Source of the DNA: Micromonospora sp. WMMD1155
GTDB taxonomy: Bacteria > Actinomycetota > Actinomycetes > Mycobacteriales > Micromonosporaceae
DNA: 64,000 bases
Reading direction: 5' to 3'
NCBI RefSeq assembly: GCF_029581275.1
Contig: NZ_CP120742.1
Span: 6,758,501 to 6,822,500 of the forward strand
Below the pieces are notes generated by a model. The model had not been told where the DNA came from. It was given only the letters and a program-made list of their open reading frames with translations, and did not search any database. Positions 8,481-17,831 of this stretch are shown piece after piece. How positions within the stretch are numbered: the first letter of the stretch is position 1; every line of letters starts with the position of its first letter. A program made the translations under genes and the position numbers.

Positions 8481-9518
8481 GTGGGCGCGGACGACGGACG
8501 CAGGGTGACCATCACCGCGATCGCACGGGAGGCCGGGGTCTCGGTGCCGACCGTGTCACGGGTGCTCAACGGTCGCTCCGATGTGGCCCCCGGCACCCGG
8601 GAGCGGGTCGAGGAACTGCTGCGTCACCACGGCTACCGGCGGCGCACCAGCCGCAGCGTGCGCCGCGCCGGCCTCGTGGACCTGGTCTTCAACGACCTGG
8701 ACAGCCCCTGGGCCGTGGAGATCATCCGCGGTGTGGAGGATGTCGGGCACGGCGCGGGCCTCGGCACCGTGGTGTCCGCGATCCACCGACAGCCCACCGC
8801 CGCCCGGCAGTGGCTGCAGAATCTGCGCGCCCGGGCCACCGACGGTGTCATCTTCGTGACCTCGCACCTGAGCCCGCCGCTGCACGCGCAGCTCCGCCGC
8901 CTCAACGTGCCGGTGGTGGTCGTCGACCCGGCCGGCGTTCCCGCCATGGACGTGCCGACCATCGGCGCGACCAACTGGGCCGGTGGGCTCGCCGCCACCG
9001 AACACCTGCTGTCGATCGGGCACCGGCGCATCGGCTTCGTGGCCGGCCCCACGCATCTGCTGTGCAGCCGCGCACGCCTGGACGGTTACCGGGCCGGGTT
9101 GGAGGCCGCCGGGGTGCCGGTGGACGACGCGCTCATCTACCCGGGCGATTTCTACCACGCCTCCGGTTTCTCCGGCGGAACGGCGCTGCTCGACCTCCCC
9201 GACCCGCCGACCGCCATCTTCGCCGCCAGCGACCAGATGGCCTTCGGCGTCTACGAGGCCATTCGACGCCGAGGCTTGCGAGTGCCCGACGACGTCAGCG
9301 TCGTCGGCTTCGACGACCTGCCGGAGGCCCGGTGGGCGTCACCGCCGCTGACCACGGTGCGCCAGCCCCTGGTCGAGATGGGACGGTTGGCGGCCCGGAC
9401 CGTGCTGCGCCTGTCCCAGGGCGAGGGCATCGACTCGCCCCGTGTCGAACTCGCCACCGAACTGGTCGTGCGGGACAGCACCGCCGCCCCGCCGACCGGC
9501 TCGCCCGGCCCGTCGTGA
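8481..9518 (+). CDS. LacI-family transcriptional regulator
   Basis: The 345-residue protein has an N-terminal LacI helix-turn-helix (ITAIAREAGVSVPTVSRVLNG) and hinge, then a periplasmic-binding-protein-like sensor domain (VGFDDLPEARWASPPLTTVRQP near the C-terminus). It should repress sugar-use genes until a sugar binds. GTG at 8481 is chosen because GGAG lies 6 bp upstream; in-frame starts exist at 8466 and 8394. No transporter or glycosidase gene is adjacent, which is unusual; a LacI-type half-palindrome sits just downstream at 9546. Confidence 0.88.
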   Translation: MGADDGRRVTITAIAREAGVSVPTVSRVLNGRSDVAPGTRERVEELLRHHGYRRRTSRSVRRAGLVDLVFNDLDSPWAVEIIRGVEDVGHGAGLGTVVSAIHRQPTAARQWLQNLRARATDGVIFVTSHLSPPLHAQLRRLNVPVVVVDPAGVPAMDVPTIGATNWAGGLAATEHLLSIGHRRIGFVAGPTHLLCSRARLDGYRAGLEAAGVPVDDALIYPGDFYHASGFSGGTALLDLPDPPTAIFAASDQMAFGVYEAIRRRGLRVPDDVSVVGFDDLPEARWASPPLTTVRQPLVEMGRLAARTVLRLSQGEGIDSPRVELATELVVRDSTAAPPTGSPGPS

Positions 9519-9545
9519 CGGCCGGACCTGCGCCGGAGACCGGTC

Positions 9546-9556
9546 GGAGCGCTTCC
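9546..9556. promoter_or_regulatory. LacI-type operator-like site (GGAGCGCTTCC)
   Basis: The AGCGCT core flanked by GG and TCC resembles the central part of operators bound by actinobacterial LacI proteins such as CebR (GGGAGCGCTCCC). It is 28 bp past the lacI-like stop, but the next forward-strand gene is absent: the 204-bp spacer leads into the convergent cyclophilin gene. Confidence 0.35.
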
Positions 9557-9722
9557 GATCCGGTTCCGGTAATTGCGGCCGCCGGACAGCAACCCGGCCG
9601 AGGCCGGTTCGGGGTGATGGCCCTGCGCGGGCATGCCAGCAGGCCGCCGGAAGGTGACCCGTCCATGCCGGGCCGCCGGCGGGCGCGGTGAGCGACGACT
9701 GGTCTCCCACCGCGCCGCCGGA

Positions 9723-10574
9723 TCAGTGGTGGTGGTGCGAGCGGACGGCCTTGCGGATCGTCACCGGCAGCGCGGGCGCGCCGTCGACGGGCGCGGGGTC
9801 CTCGGCGGTCGGGGCCACTCCCCCGGCGGCGATCCGGTCCAGGGTGGCCAGCCCGGCACCGTCGACCGCACCGAAGATCGTGTAGTTGGGGCGCAGCGCC
9901 GAGTTCGCGTACACCAGGAAGAACTGGCTGCCGTTGGTGTCCGGCCCGGCGTTGGCCATCGCGAGGACGCCACGGGCGTACACCCGGCGTTCCCCGGTCG
10001 GGTCGGTCGGCGCCGGCGGCAGGCCGGTCGGCAGTTCGTCGCGGTAGCGGTATCCCGGGCCGCCCTCGCCGGTGCCGGAGGGGTCACCGCACTGCAACAC
10101 GCTCAGCGTCGGGTACGCGGTGAGCCGGTGGCACGACGTACGGTCGTAGAACCGCTTGCCGACCAGGTGCAGGAAGCTCTGCACGGTGCACGGCGCGGCG
10201 GCCCGGTCCAGGGTCAACCCGATCGGGCCGTGGTTGGTCGCCAGGGTCACCCGGACCATGCCCCGGGCCGGGGTGCGTCGCGGGTCGGGCGGCAGCGGCA
10301 CCGGTCGGGCCGCCGGCTCGTCCGGCGTCTCGGTGTACGCACACGGGCCGTGCGTGGTGCGCGGCGGTCGAGTGGCGGCGTCGATGCGTTGTGCAGCGGA
10401 CGCGGCCGACGTGCCCGGTGCGTTCGCCCCGTCTGCCGACGGGCCCGGCGCGGCGAGCGCGGCGGCGGACGCGCCGACGACCAGCGCCCCGGCGAGCACT
10501 GTCACCCCCGCGAGGCGGGTCAGGACGCGGCGGGGTGTCGCCACGCGGAGGCGCGGTGGGAGTTCACTCGACAC
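9723..10574 (-). CDS. secreted cyclophilin-type peptidyl-prolyl isomerase
   Basis: The 283-residue protein has a signal peptide (hydrophobic 18-40, AALAAP cleavage region) and a cyclophilin domain from about 108 to the end. Motifs are RFYDRTSCHRL (catalytic Arg), LQCGDPSGTGEGGPGY and GSQFFLVYANS. It should catalyse prolyl isomerisation of exported proteins. GTG at 10574 is chosen because AGGAGG lies 7 bp upstream. The C-terminus is SHHHH, a natural histidine run. It lies 71 bp downstream of the PBP gene on the same strand. Confidence 0.88.
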   Translation of the reverse strand: MSSELPPRLRVATPRRVLTRLAGVTVLAGALVVGASAAALAAPGPSADGANAPGTSAASAAQRIDAATRPPRTTHGPCAYTETPDEPAARPVPLPPDPRRTPARGMVRVTLATNHGPIGLTLDRAAAPCTVQSFLHLVGKRFYDRTSCHRLTAYPTLSVLQCGDPSGTGEGGPGYRYRDELPTGLPPAPTDPTGERRVYARGVLAMANAGPDTNGSQFFLVYANSALRPNYTIFGAVDGAGLATLDRIAAGGVAPTAEDPAPVDGAPALPVTIRKAVRSHHHH

Positions 10575-10644
10575 AGGGATCCTCCTGGACTCGTGGTGCC
10601 ACGAAGACCGGAGTCTATGGAGGGCAGCGCCGGATGTCGATTCG

Positions 10645-11871
10645 TCAGGGCAGGCGACGGCGACGCCGCCACAGCAGTCCACCCATCAAGCCCAGCACGG
10701 CCGCGCCACTGGCCGCGGTCACCGACCAGAGCCATCCCGCGTCGCTGTGCCCCGGCCCGCTGGCCGCCGCCGGTCGGGGCGCGCCGGGAACCGCCAACGC
10801 GGACGGCGCCGCCGACGGCGTGGCGGTCAGCTCGCCCGGCTCGACCAACCGGCCGACTGAGGCGTCCCGGGGCACGGTGAACCCCCAGTCGAGCAGGGCC
10901 GCACCCTGCTCCCAGCCGCGCTTCGGCGCCGACTCGGCACCCAGCAGGGTCACCACCAGCCGTCGTCCTCCCCGTTCCGCCGCCCCCACGTAGGTGTGCC
11001 GGGCGAGGTCGGTGAAGCCGGTCTTGCCGCCGAGCGCACCCGGGTACCGGTAGATGAGCTGGTTCTCGTTCTGGATGGCGAAACCCTTGGTGCGTTGCGC
11101 CCGCTGGGCCGGAATCGACGTCTGCTCGGTCAACGCGTACCGACGGAAGGTCGGCTGGGCGAAGCAGGCGCGGGCGATCAACGCCAGGTCGTACGCGCTG
11201 GTGAACTGGCCCGCCCCGTCCAGCCCGGACGGGGTGACCGCGTGCGTCTGGAGCGCGCCGAGGTGGTGCGCGTGCTCGTTCATGGCGCGTACGCCGGCGG
11301 CGCTGTCCGTGCCGCTGCCGAGTCGGGCCAGCGCGTTGGCGGCCTCGTTGCCGGAGTTGAGCAGCAACCCGAGCCAGATGGTCTCGATGGTGTACCGGCC
11401 TCCGGCGACCAGGCCCACGGCCGAGGAGCCGGGTTCGATGTTCATGTCGTCGTCGGTGACGGTGACCGTCTGCTTCGGGTCCAGCCGGGGCAGCATCGTG
11501 GCCGCCAGCAGGAGCTTCTGCACGCTGGCCGGGGTGCCGTACTCGTGCGGGCCGCAACCGCCGAGCACCTGGCCGCTGTCCAGGTCGGCGACCAGCCACG
11601 ACGTGGCGCTGACAGCCGGTGGGGCGGCGACATCGGCCGGCACGACCAGACCGGCGGTGTCCAGCCCGACGCCGCCGACGACCCGCTGCGCGGGCACGGC
11701 GGGCGGGGGCGAGGGCCGGGGTGGACGGGACATCGCCGACACCGCAACCCGGGGGCATCGCACCGACGGCACGGCGGACGCTCCCGCCGCGGCGACCGGA
11801 GCGGGAGCGAGCAGGACGGCGGACGTCGTGGCCGCCAGCAGCGCAGCTCTCATGTGCCCGACCCTAGTCAC
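10645..11871 (-). CDS. D-alanyl-D-alanine carboxypeptidase (PBP5/DacC type)
   Basis: Signal peptide, penicillin-binding serine peptidase domain and a C-terminal anchor (WSVTAASGAAVLGLMGGLL followed by arginines) fit a low-molecular-weight PBP that trims the terminal D-Ala of stem peptides at the outer membrane face. The active-site triad is visible: SVQK (SxxK), SGN (SxN) and GGKTGFT (KTG). The GTG start at 11871 overlaps the MerR stop as GTGA, implying coupled translation; ATG at 11853 is an alternative. Having its own MerR-type regulator directly upstream is unusual for this class. Confidence 0.88.
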   Translation of the reverse strand: MTRVGHMRAALLAATTSAVLLAPAPVAAAGASAVPSVRCPRVAVSAMSRPPRPSPPPAVPAQRVVGGVGLDTAGLVVPADVAAPPAVSATSWLVADLDSGQVLGGCGPHEYGTPASVQKLLLAATMLPRLDPKQTVTVTDDDMNIEPGSSAVGLVAGGRYTIETIWLGLLLNSGNEAANALARLGSGTDSAAGVRAMNEHAHHLGALQTHAVTPSGLDGAGQFTSAYDLALIARACFAQPTFRRYALTEQTSIPAQRAQRTKGFAIQNENQLIYRYPGALGGKTGFTDLARHTYVGAAERGGRRLVVTLLGAESAPKRGWEQGAALLDWGFTVPRDASVGRLVEPGELTATPSAAPSALAVPGAPRPAAASGPGHSDAGWLWSVTAASGAAVLGLMGGLLWRRRRRLP

Positions 11872-12620
11872 GACGATCGCCCGGCGGGACGGGATGCGGG
11901 GTCAACCCGAGCGCTCAGGTAGTCGTGCAGCGCGGCGCTGCCCCGCAGTCGGCGCAGGCTGCGGGCGTGCAGCTCCTGCTCGCGGCGGGCCAGTTCGGCG
12001 CGCACCCGCTGCGGGCTGCCGGTGGTCCGCAGCTCGCCCAGCACCGCCTCGATGATCTCGAACGGGTACACGCCCCGGCGCAGCAGCGCGATGACCTGCG
12101 CGGCGCGTAGCTCCACCTCGTCGTACACCCGGTAGTTGGTGCCCGGGGCGCGACCCGGCCGCAGCAGCCCGCGGTCCTCCCACAGCCGGAGCTGCGAGGT
12201 CCGGACGCCGACCAGGTCGGCGACCTCGCCGATGCGGGCGTCGCGGCGTGGGGCGGGCCGGGCCTGCGACGGGCTGGCCAGCACGGTCTCGAAGGCGCCG
12301 AGCACCCGGCGGATCTCCGCGCGCTCCCGGTCCAGTTCGGCATGGCCGCCGTCGAGCGCCGCCAGGGCCGTCGGCAGGTCACCGGAGTGCACCGCCGCCA
12401 TGATCTCCCGGGTACGGATCCAGCCGTGCCCCTCGGCCAGGCGGCGCGCCACGGTCAGCGCCCGCGCGTGCTCGGTCGTGAAGATCCGGTAACCGCTGGC
12501 GGTGCGGCGCACCGGCGGCAACACCCCCTGCTCGACGTAGTTGCGCACCTGCTGCACCGAGATCCCGACGGTGGCGGCGAGGTCGACGGCGCGCAGCCGT
12601 TCGACGGGTCCGGAGGTCAC
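11868..12620 (-). CDS. MerR-like regulator with two MerR helix-turn-helix domains
   Basis: About 250 residues. A first MerR HTH lies at the N-terminus (AVDLAATVGISVQQVRNYVEQGVLPPVRR) and a second near residue 130 (IGEVADLVGVRTSQLRLWEDRGLLRPGR), separated by a helical linker. This double arrangement is common in actinomycetes and often lacks effector ligands; no cysteine metal-binding tail is present. The start is uncertain: GTG at 12620 is used and ribosome sites are weak. It is translationally coupled to the carboxypeptidase gene and divergent from the UvrA-like gene. Confidence 0.8.
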   Translation of the reverse strand: MTSGPVERLRAVDLAATVGISVQQVRNYVEQGVLPPVRRTASGYRIFTTEHARALTVARRLAEGHGWIRTREIMAAVHSGDLPTALAALDGGHAELDRERAEIRRVLGAFETVLASPSQARPAPRRDARIGEVADLVGVRTSQLRLWEDRGLLRPGRAPGTNYRVYDEVELRAAQVIALLRRGVYPFEIIEAVLGELRTTGSPQRVRAELARREQELHARSLRRLRGSAALHDYLSARVDPASRPAGRSS

Positions 12621-12651
12621 GACGGCAACCGTACCGGTTACCACGTGATTT

Positions 12652-12706
12652 GAGACTTTCCGGAGCAGTTCCTCGCGGTCTGCTCGGCTATCTCGGCGAA
12701 AGTCTC
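12652..12706. promoter_or_regulatory. nested inverted repeats between merR-like and uvrA-like genes
   Basis: The outer arms GAGACTTTC (12652-12660) and GAAAGTCTC (12698-12706) are perfect complements 37 bp apart. Inside, GAGCAG (12663-12668) and CTGCTC (12680-12685) pair around an 11-nt loop. The whole can fold as a two-part stem in RNA from either strand, or serve as paired protein sites in DNA. It ends 4 bp before the leader ORF at 12710. Confidence 0.5.
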
Positions 12707-12709
12707 TAC

Positions 12710-12775
12710 ATGGGGATGAATGAGACAATGGAATCCGTCAGCCCGGCGGGCACGAGTCCCGCCACGAATTCGTGA
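12710..12775 (+). CDS. putative 21-residue leader peptide upstream of uvrA-like gene
   Basis: ATG at 12710 opens a 21-codon frame, MGMNETMESVSPAGTSPATN plus a final Ser, ending TGA at 12773-12775. That stop overlaps the GAAGGG ribosome site of the UvrA-like gene, 9 bp before its ATG. A 6-bp stem (GGCGGG/CCCGCC, 12745-12763) lies inside the frame. Placement and size match leader peptides that attenuate actinobacterial resistance genes, but no ribosome site of its own is obvious and the peptide is not known to me. Confidence 0.35.
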   Translation: MGMNETMESVSPAGTSPATNS

Positions 12776-12784
12776 AGGGTCCGC

Positions 12785-15067
<2,283 letters not shown>

Positions 15068-15205
15068 CGCTTGTGGGTTCGGGCTTTCCGGGCTGTGCGC
15101 GCGGCCGGCCAGGGGCGTGCCCGCAGCCGGTCGGGGGCGCGACGGGGTGCACGGCTTGGCCAGGGCGTGCGCGCGGTCCGGTCGAAGCGTGTGGAGGTTT
15201 GCGGC

Positions 15206-15625
15206 TCAGGCGACGCCGCGTAGCCAGCGCCGCTGCCAGGGGGTCTCCACCGCCTTCAGGTGGTAGCCCGCCCGCACCCACGGCACCGCCCGCTCGACCG
15301 GCAGACCGTCGAGGATCGCCAACGCGGCCAGGGCCGTTCCGGTGCGGCCCACCCCACCCCGACAGGCCACCTCGACGCGTTCGCCGTCGTGCGCCCGCCG
15401 CAGTGCCTCCCGCAGGGCATCGAGGGCGTCGGCGCGATCCAGCGGAACCCAGAAATCGGGCCACCGGATCCGCCGATGCGGCCAGGCCGGCACCGGACCA
15501 GGTGCCAACAGCACGGCGAAGTCGGCAGGCGAGGTCTCCGCAGCGACACGGCGCCCGCGCACCGCAACCCCACTGGGGAGTACGAGTACGCCCGGCTGCT
15601 CGGACCACGGCTGCGCGTCTGTCAT
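15206..15625 (-). CDS. small cysteine-based protein phosphatase (PTP/DSP-like)
   Basis: This 139-residue protein contains the CX5R phosphatase loop CRGGVGRTG near residue 88, preceded by VEVACR and followed by a helix TALAALAILDGL. WVRAGYH and WLRGVA lie near the end. The compact size fits stand-alone tyrosine or dual-specificity phosphatases of actinomycetes. Substrates are unknown. ATG at 15625 is chosen; the ribosome site is weak. It converges with the UvrA-like gene, and the 138-bp gap between them shows nothing definite. Confidence 0.75.
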   Translation of the reverse strand: MTDAQPWSEQPGVLVLPSGVAVRGRRVAAETSPADFAVLLAPGPVPAWPHRRIRWPDFWVPLDRADALDALREALRRAHDGERVEVACRGGVGRTGTALAALAILDGLPVERAVPWVRAGYHLKAVETPWQRRWLRGVA

Positions 15626-15659
15626 CCGGACATTGTGCCGCCGCCCTCTCAGCAGAGAC

Positions 15660-15696
15660 AGCGCCGCCCCCGGCCGTGTGGGTCGGGGGCGGCGCT
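15660..15696. terminator. strong GC hairpin upstream of the phosphatase gene
   Basis: Perfect 12-bp arms AGCGCCGCCCCC and GGGGGCGGCGCT surround a 13-nt loop. It lies 35 bp before the phosphatase start on the reverse strand, with no annotated gene ending nearby, so it could end a small RNA or act as an attenuator. Together with the two hairpins at 15923-16026 it occupies most of the 421-bp gene-free stretch 15626-16046; elsewhere in that stretch I see nothing firm. Confidence 0.5.
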
Positions 15697-15922
15697 GGTG
15701 TCGGTGTGCAGGTCGCCTCTCGGCGAGTGGCACGACGCGGCTCCAGCCGAACGGTATTCCGCGAGGGCGATATAGGTGAGGCCCGGGGACACTGAGTCAC
15801 ACCGACACCCTCCACAACCAGCCCGACCCCGACGTTGTTCCCGGCGTCCCGCTTCCCGCCGCAACTTCCTTGCCGCGCTACCTCACACCATCCCGAAGCG
15901 CGCTGCCACACCGCCGCATCAC

Positions 15923-15974
15923 GAGATCTTGGACAGTTTCCGTTCTCGCGTAACGGAAACTGTCCCAAGATCTC
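15923..15974. repeat. long intergenic palindrome, family B (GATC-capped)
   Basis: The 22-bp left arm (15923-15944, starting GAGATCTTGG and ending TTTCCGTT) pairs with 15952-15974 around a 7-nt loop CTCGCGT; the right arm has one extra C. It lies downstream of the transglycosylase gene, beyond its own terminator. Its outer GATC, GTTTNCGT stem segment and CTCGCG loop recur in the palindrome at 43932-43993, so the two look like members of one dispersed family. Confidence 0.75.
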
Positions 15975-15986
15975 GGTGTGGATGTG

Positions 15987-16026
15987 CCGCTGGCCGGCAC
16001 CCCGTTGTGGGGGTGCCGGCCAGCGG
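15987..16026 (-). terminator. terminator hairpin of the transglycosylase gene
   Basis: A perfect 17-bp stem (arms 15987-16003 and 16010-16026) with a 6-nt loop lies 20 bp past the reverse-strand stop at 16047. No U-tract follows, as is usual in GC-rich actinomycetes. Confidence 0.75.
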
Positions 16027-16046
16027 TCGGTTGGTGCGGTTGGGGG

Positions 16047-16607
16047 TCAGCTGTTCCAGTGCTGGGCGACCAGCTCGGTGGCCTGCTGCTCCCACTGGGC
16101 GTAGGCGTCGGGGTAGGCCGAGACCTGCACGGTCTGCGCGGCATCCGTCAGCGGCATGCCCTGCCACCCGTCGACCTGCTTGAGGCCCTTGAGGAACGCG
16201 GTGGTCGAGTAGGCCGGGTCGGTGATCTGCTCCGGCGTGCCCCAACCACTGGACGGGCGCTGCTGGAACAGGCCCAGCGAGTCGTGGTCGTTGGCGTCGC
16301 CGAGGTGGCCGAGGTTCTCCAGCTTGGACTCCTGCAGGCTCGTCGCGATCGAGATCACCGCGGCCCGCTCCGGCAGACCGGCCTTCTTCGTGGCGTCGAT
16401 GATCGCCTTGACGTTGGCCGTCTGCTCGTCGTTCAGGTCGATGTGCGACTGCTCGCCCTGCGGCTTCGGTGCCGCCGACGGCACCGCGACAGCGGCAGGC
16501 TTGGCATCGACCGGGTTGGCGTGGGCGGCGATCGGACCGGCGAACACACCACCGGCGAACGCCAGACCAGCAACGGACAGCACACTCTTACGCATGATCG
16601 TGTTCAT
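16047..16607 (-). CDS. secreted transglycosylase/lysozyme-like protein
   Basis: This 186-residue exported protein has a signal peptide (RKSVLSVAGLAFAGGVFAG, AHA cleavage region near 31) and a short Ala/Pro linker. A lysozyme-like domain runs from about residue 58 (ISIATSLQESKLENLGHLG with the likely catalytic Glu, then GLFQQRPSSGWG). This layout is typical of actinobacterial soluble muralytic proteins related to Rpf, acting on peptidoglycan. AAGGAG lies about 8 bp upstream of ATG 16607. Three promoter-like repeats lie 140-330 bp upstream and a strong terminator follows. Confidence 0.85.
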   Translation of the reverse strand: MNTIMRKSVLSVAGLAFAGGVFAGPIAAHANPVDAKPAAVAVPSAAPKPQGEQSHIDLNDEQTANVKAIIDATKKAGLPERAAVISIATSLQESKLENLGHLGDANDHDSLGLFQQRPSSGWGTPEQITDPAYSTTAFLKGLKQVDGWQGMPLTDAAQTVQVSAYPDAYAQWEQQATELVAQHWNS

Positions 16608-16745
16608 GGGGGAAGCTCCTTCGGGGGTAGGAACACCCGCAGTGATGCCACGGGTGTGAGCACCTCGTCCGGCGCTGCAACAAAGTCTTTGGGGGATCAT
16701 CGGCGGCCTGCGAGCGGGGGGCTCGCGGCGCCGGGGCCCAGGTGT
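16608..16745 (-). other. 5' leader of the transglycosylase gene, with two hairpins
   Basis: Reading towards the gene, the leader has a hairpin GCGAGC-CCCCC-GCTCGC and then, close to the ribosome site, ACACCCG/CGGGTGT (16633-16639 with 16651-16657, 11-nt loop). I looked for the c-di-AMP (ydaO-type) riboswitch found before some rpf genes and did not recognise its conserved blocks. Regulation through the leader is possible but unproven. Confidence 0.35.
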
Positions 16746-16938
16746 AACGACCCGGGGGCCGGGGTCATTCCGGGGATGGACCATCCGCTGGCACCCGGTG
16801 AAGCGGGGTACCGGTCGGGCCGGGGTCCAGGTGCAACGATCTGCGAACCGGGGTCATTCCGGGGCCGGCCGGTCGAGCCAGCGGCCGTGGTCCTGCGATC
16901 GTCGGAGTATGTAACGACCCCCGCCCGACCATCATTCC
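16746..16938 (-). promoter_or_regulatory. three tandem GGAAT-N18-GTT promoter-like units
   Basis: On the reverse strand three copies read GGAATGA, 18 bp between GGAAT and GTT, then GTT(A/G)CA: 16746-16771, 16835-16860 and 16913-16938. Spacing is exactly 18 bp in all three, and the pitch is 89 and 78 bp. The first two also share flanking sequence (CCCCGG before, CCTGG after). GGAAT-N18-GTT matches the consensus recognised by SigR/SigH-type ECF sigma factors. All point at the transglycosylase gene. This array fills much of the 579-bp gene-free stretch 16608-17186; 16939-17075 shows nothing else. Confidence 0.55.
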
Positions 16939-17075
16939 GGCCCACGAGTGCAGCCGACCACAGTCCGATACCAGACAATTCGTCCACCCGGACCGGACAT
17001 CGCGGGCTCGATACCCGAACCGGGCGGTAATCCACGCCACCCACGTACGCATGCCGCACAGTCCGCGTACGTGGG

Positions 17076-17155
17076 CTTGATCCACTCGACTTCGGCGAAG
17101 TTGGGGTGTCCTGGGTGACGGATACCGCCGTTTCGCCGACGTCGAGTGGATCAAG
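17076..17155. repeat. long intergenic palindrome, family A (GATC-capped, conserved loop)
   Basis: Outer arms CTTGATCCACTCGAC (17076-17090) and its exact complement (17141-17155) enclose a second stem GGCGAA/TTCGCC. The loop contains TGGGGTGTCCTGG and ends with GTTTC. The same 13-base loop block and GTTTC are found in the palindrome at 35691-35767. It sits 31 bp past the response-regulator stop, so it may also terminate transcription. Confidence 0.75.
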
Positions 17156-17186
17156 GCGGGGCGGCTACGTCGCAGAGGTAAGGACG

Positions 17187-17831
17187 TCAGGTGCCCAGAT
17201 ATCGCAGGACGGCGAGGATTCGTCGGCTGTAGCCGGCCGCGTGAGTGAGGTCGAGTTTGTCGAAGATGGCGTTGACGTGCTTCTCGACCGCACTCTGCGA
17301 CACGTGCAGCCGCTGCGCGATGGCGAGGTTCGTGTGGCCCTGCGCCATCTCGTGCAGCACGTCCCGTTCGCGCGGCGTGAGCCGACCGAGCGGGTCGGGC
17401 CGCTCCGAGCCGGCCACCACCTGACGGATCACCTCCGGGTCGAGGGCGGTGCCTCCGGCGGCGACCCGGTCGAGTGCGTCGAGGAAGTCGTCCACCTGGG
17501 CGACGCGGTCCTTGAGCAGGTAGCCGACTCCTTCGGGGCGGTCGGCGAGCAGCCGGCCCGCGTACCGCCGCTCCACGTACTGGGAGAGCACCAGGACGCC
17601 GGTGTCGGGCCACCGTCGGCGGATCTCCAGGGCGGCCCGTAGCCCGTCATCGGTGTGGGTGGGCGGCATCCGGACGTCGGTGACGACCACGTCGGGACGG
17701 ACTCGTCCGACCGCCTCGACGAGTTCGTCGGCGGTCCCGACACCGGCGAGCACCTCGTGGTCCTCCTCGGCGAGGAGCCGCGTCAGGCCCTCCCGGAGCA
17801 GCGTCGAGTCTTCGGCGAGGACTAGCCGCAC
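17187..17831 (-). CDS. NarL/LuxR-type response regulator
   Basis: This 214-residue regulator has a receiver domain with phospho-acceptor Asp52 (VVTDVRMPP), Ser83 and Lys107 (YLLKDR), then a LuxR-type helix-turn-helix from about 150 (LTPRERDVLHEMAQGHTNLAIAQ). It should bind promoters after phosphorylation by the kinase encoded just upstream. The GTG start at 17831 overlaps the kinase 3' end by 10 bp, so the two are co-translated. Target genes are unknown. Confidence 0.92.
   Translation of the reverse strand: MRLVLAEDSTLLREGLTRLLAEEDHEVLAGVGTADELVEAVGRVRPDVVVTDVRMPPTHTDDGLRAALEIRRRWPDTGVLVLSQYVERRYAGRLLADRPEGVGYLLKDRVAQVDDFLDALDRVAAGGTALDPEVIRQVVAGSERPDPLGRLTPRERDVLHEMAQGHTNLAIAQRLHVSQSAVEKHVNAIFDKLDLTHAAGYSRRILAVLRYLGT

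Noticed and set aside
9723..9740. Four histidines at the end of the cyclophilin, looking like a tag
   Set aside because: Only four His codons are present, in natural genomic context with no vector sequence around them.
15649..15864. 71-codon reverse frame between the phosphatase and transglycosylase genes
   Set aside because: Its last codons form the 15660-15696 hairpin, it has no ribosome site, and the peptide resembles nothing I know. The hairpin is better explained as RNA or DNA structure.
16608..16740. Possible c-di-AMP (ydaO-type) riboswitch or 6C RNA in the transglycosylase leader
   Set aside because: The conserved ydaO blocks are not visible, and only one C-rich loop is present whereas 6C RNA has two.
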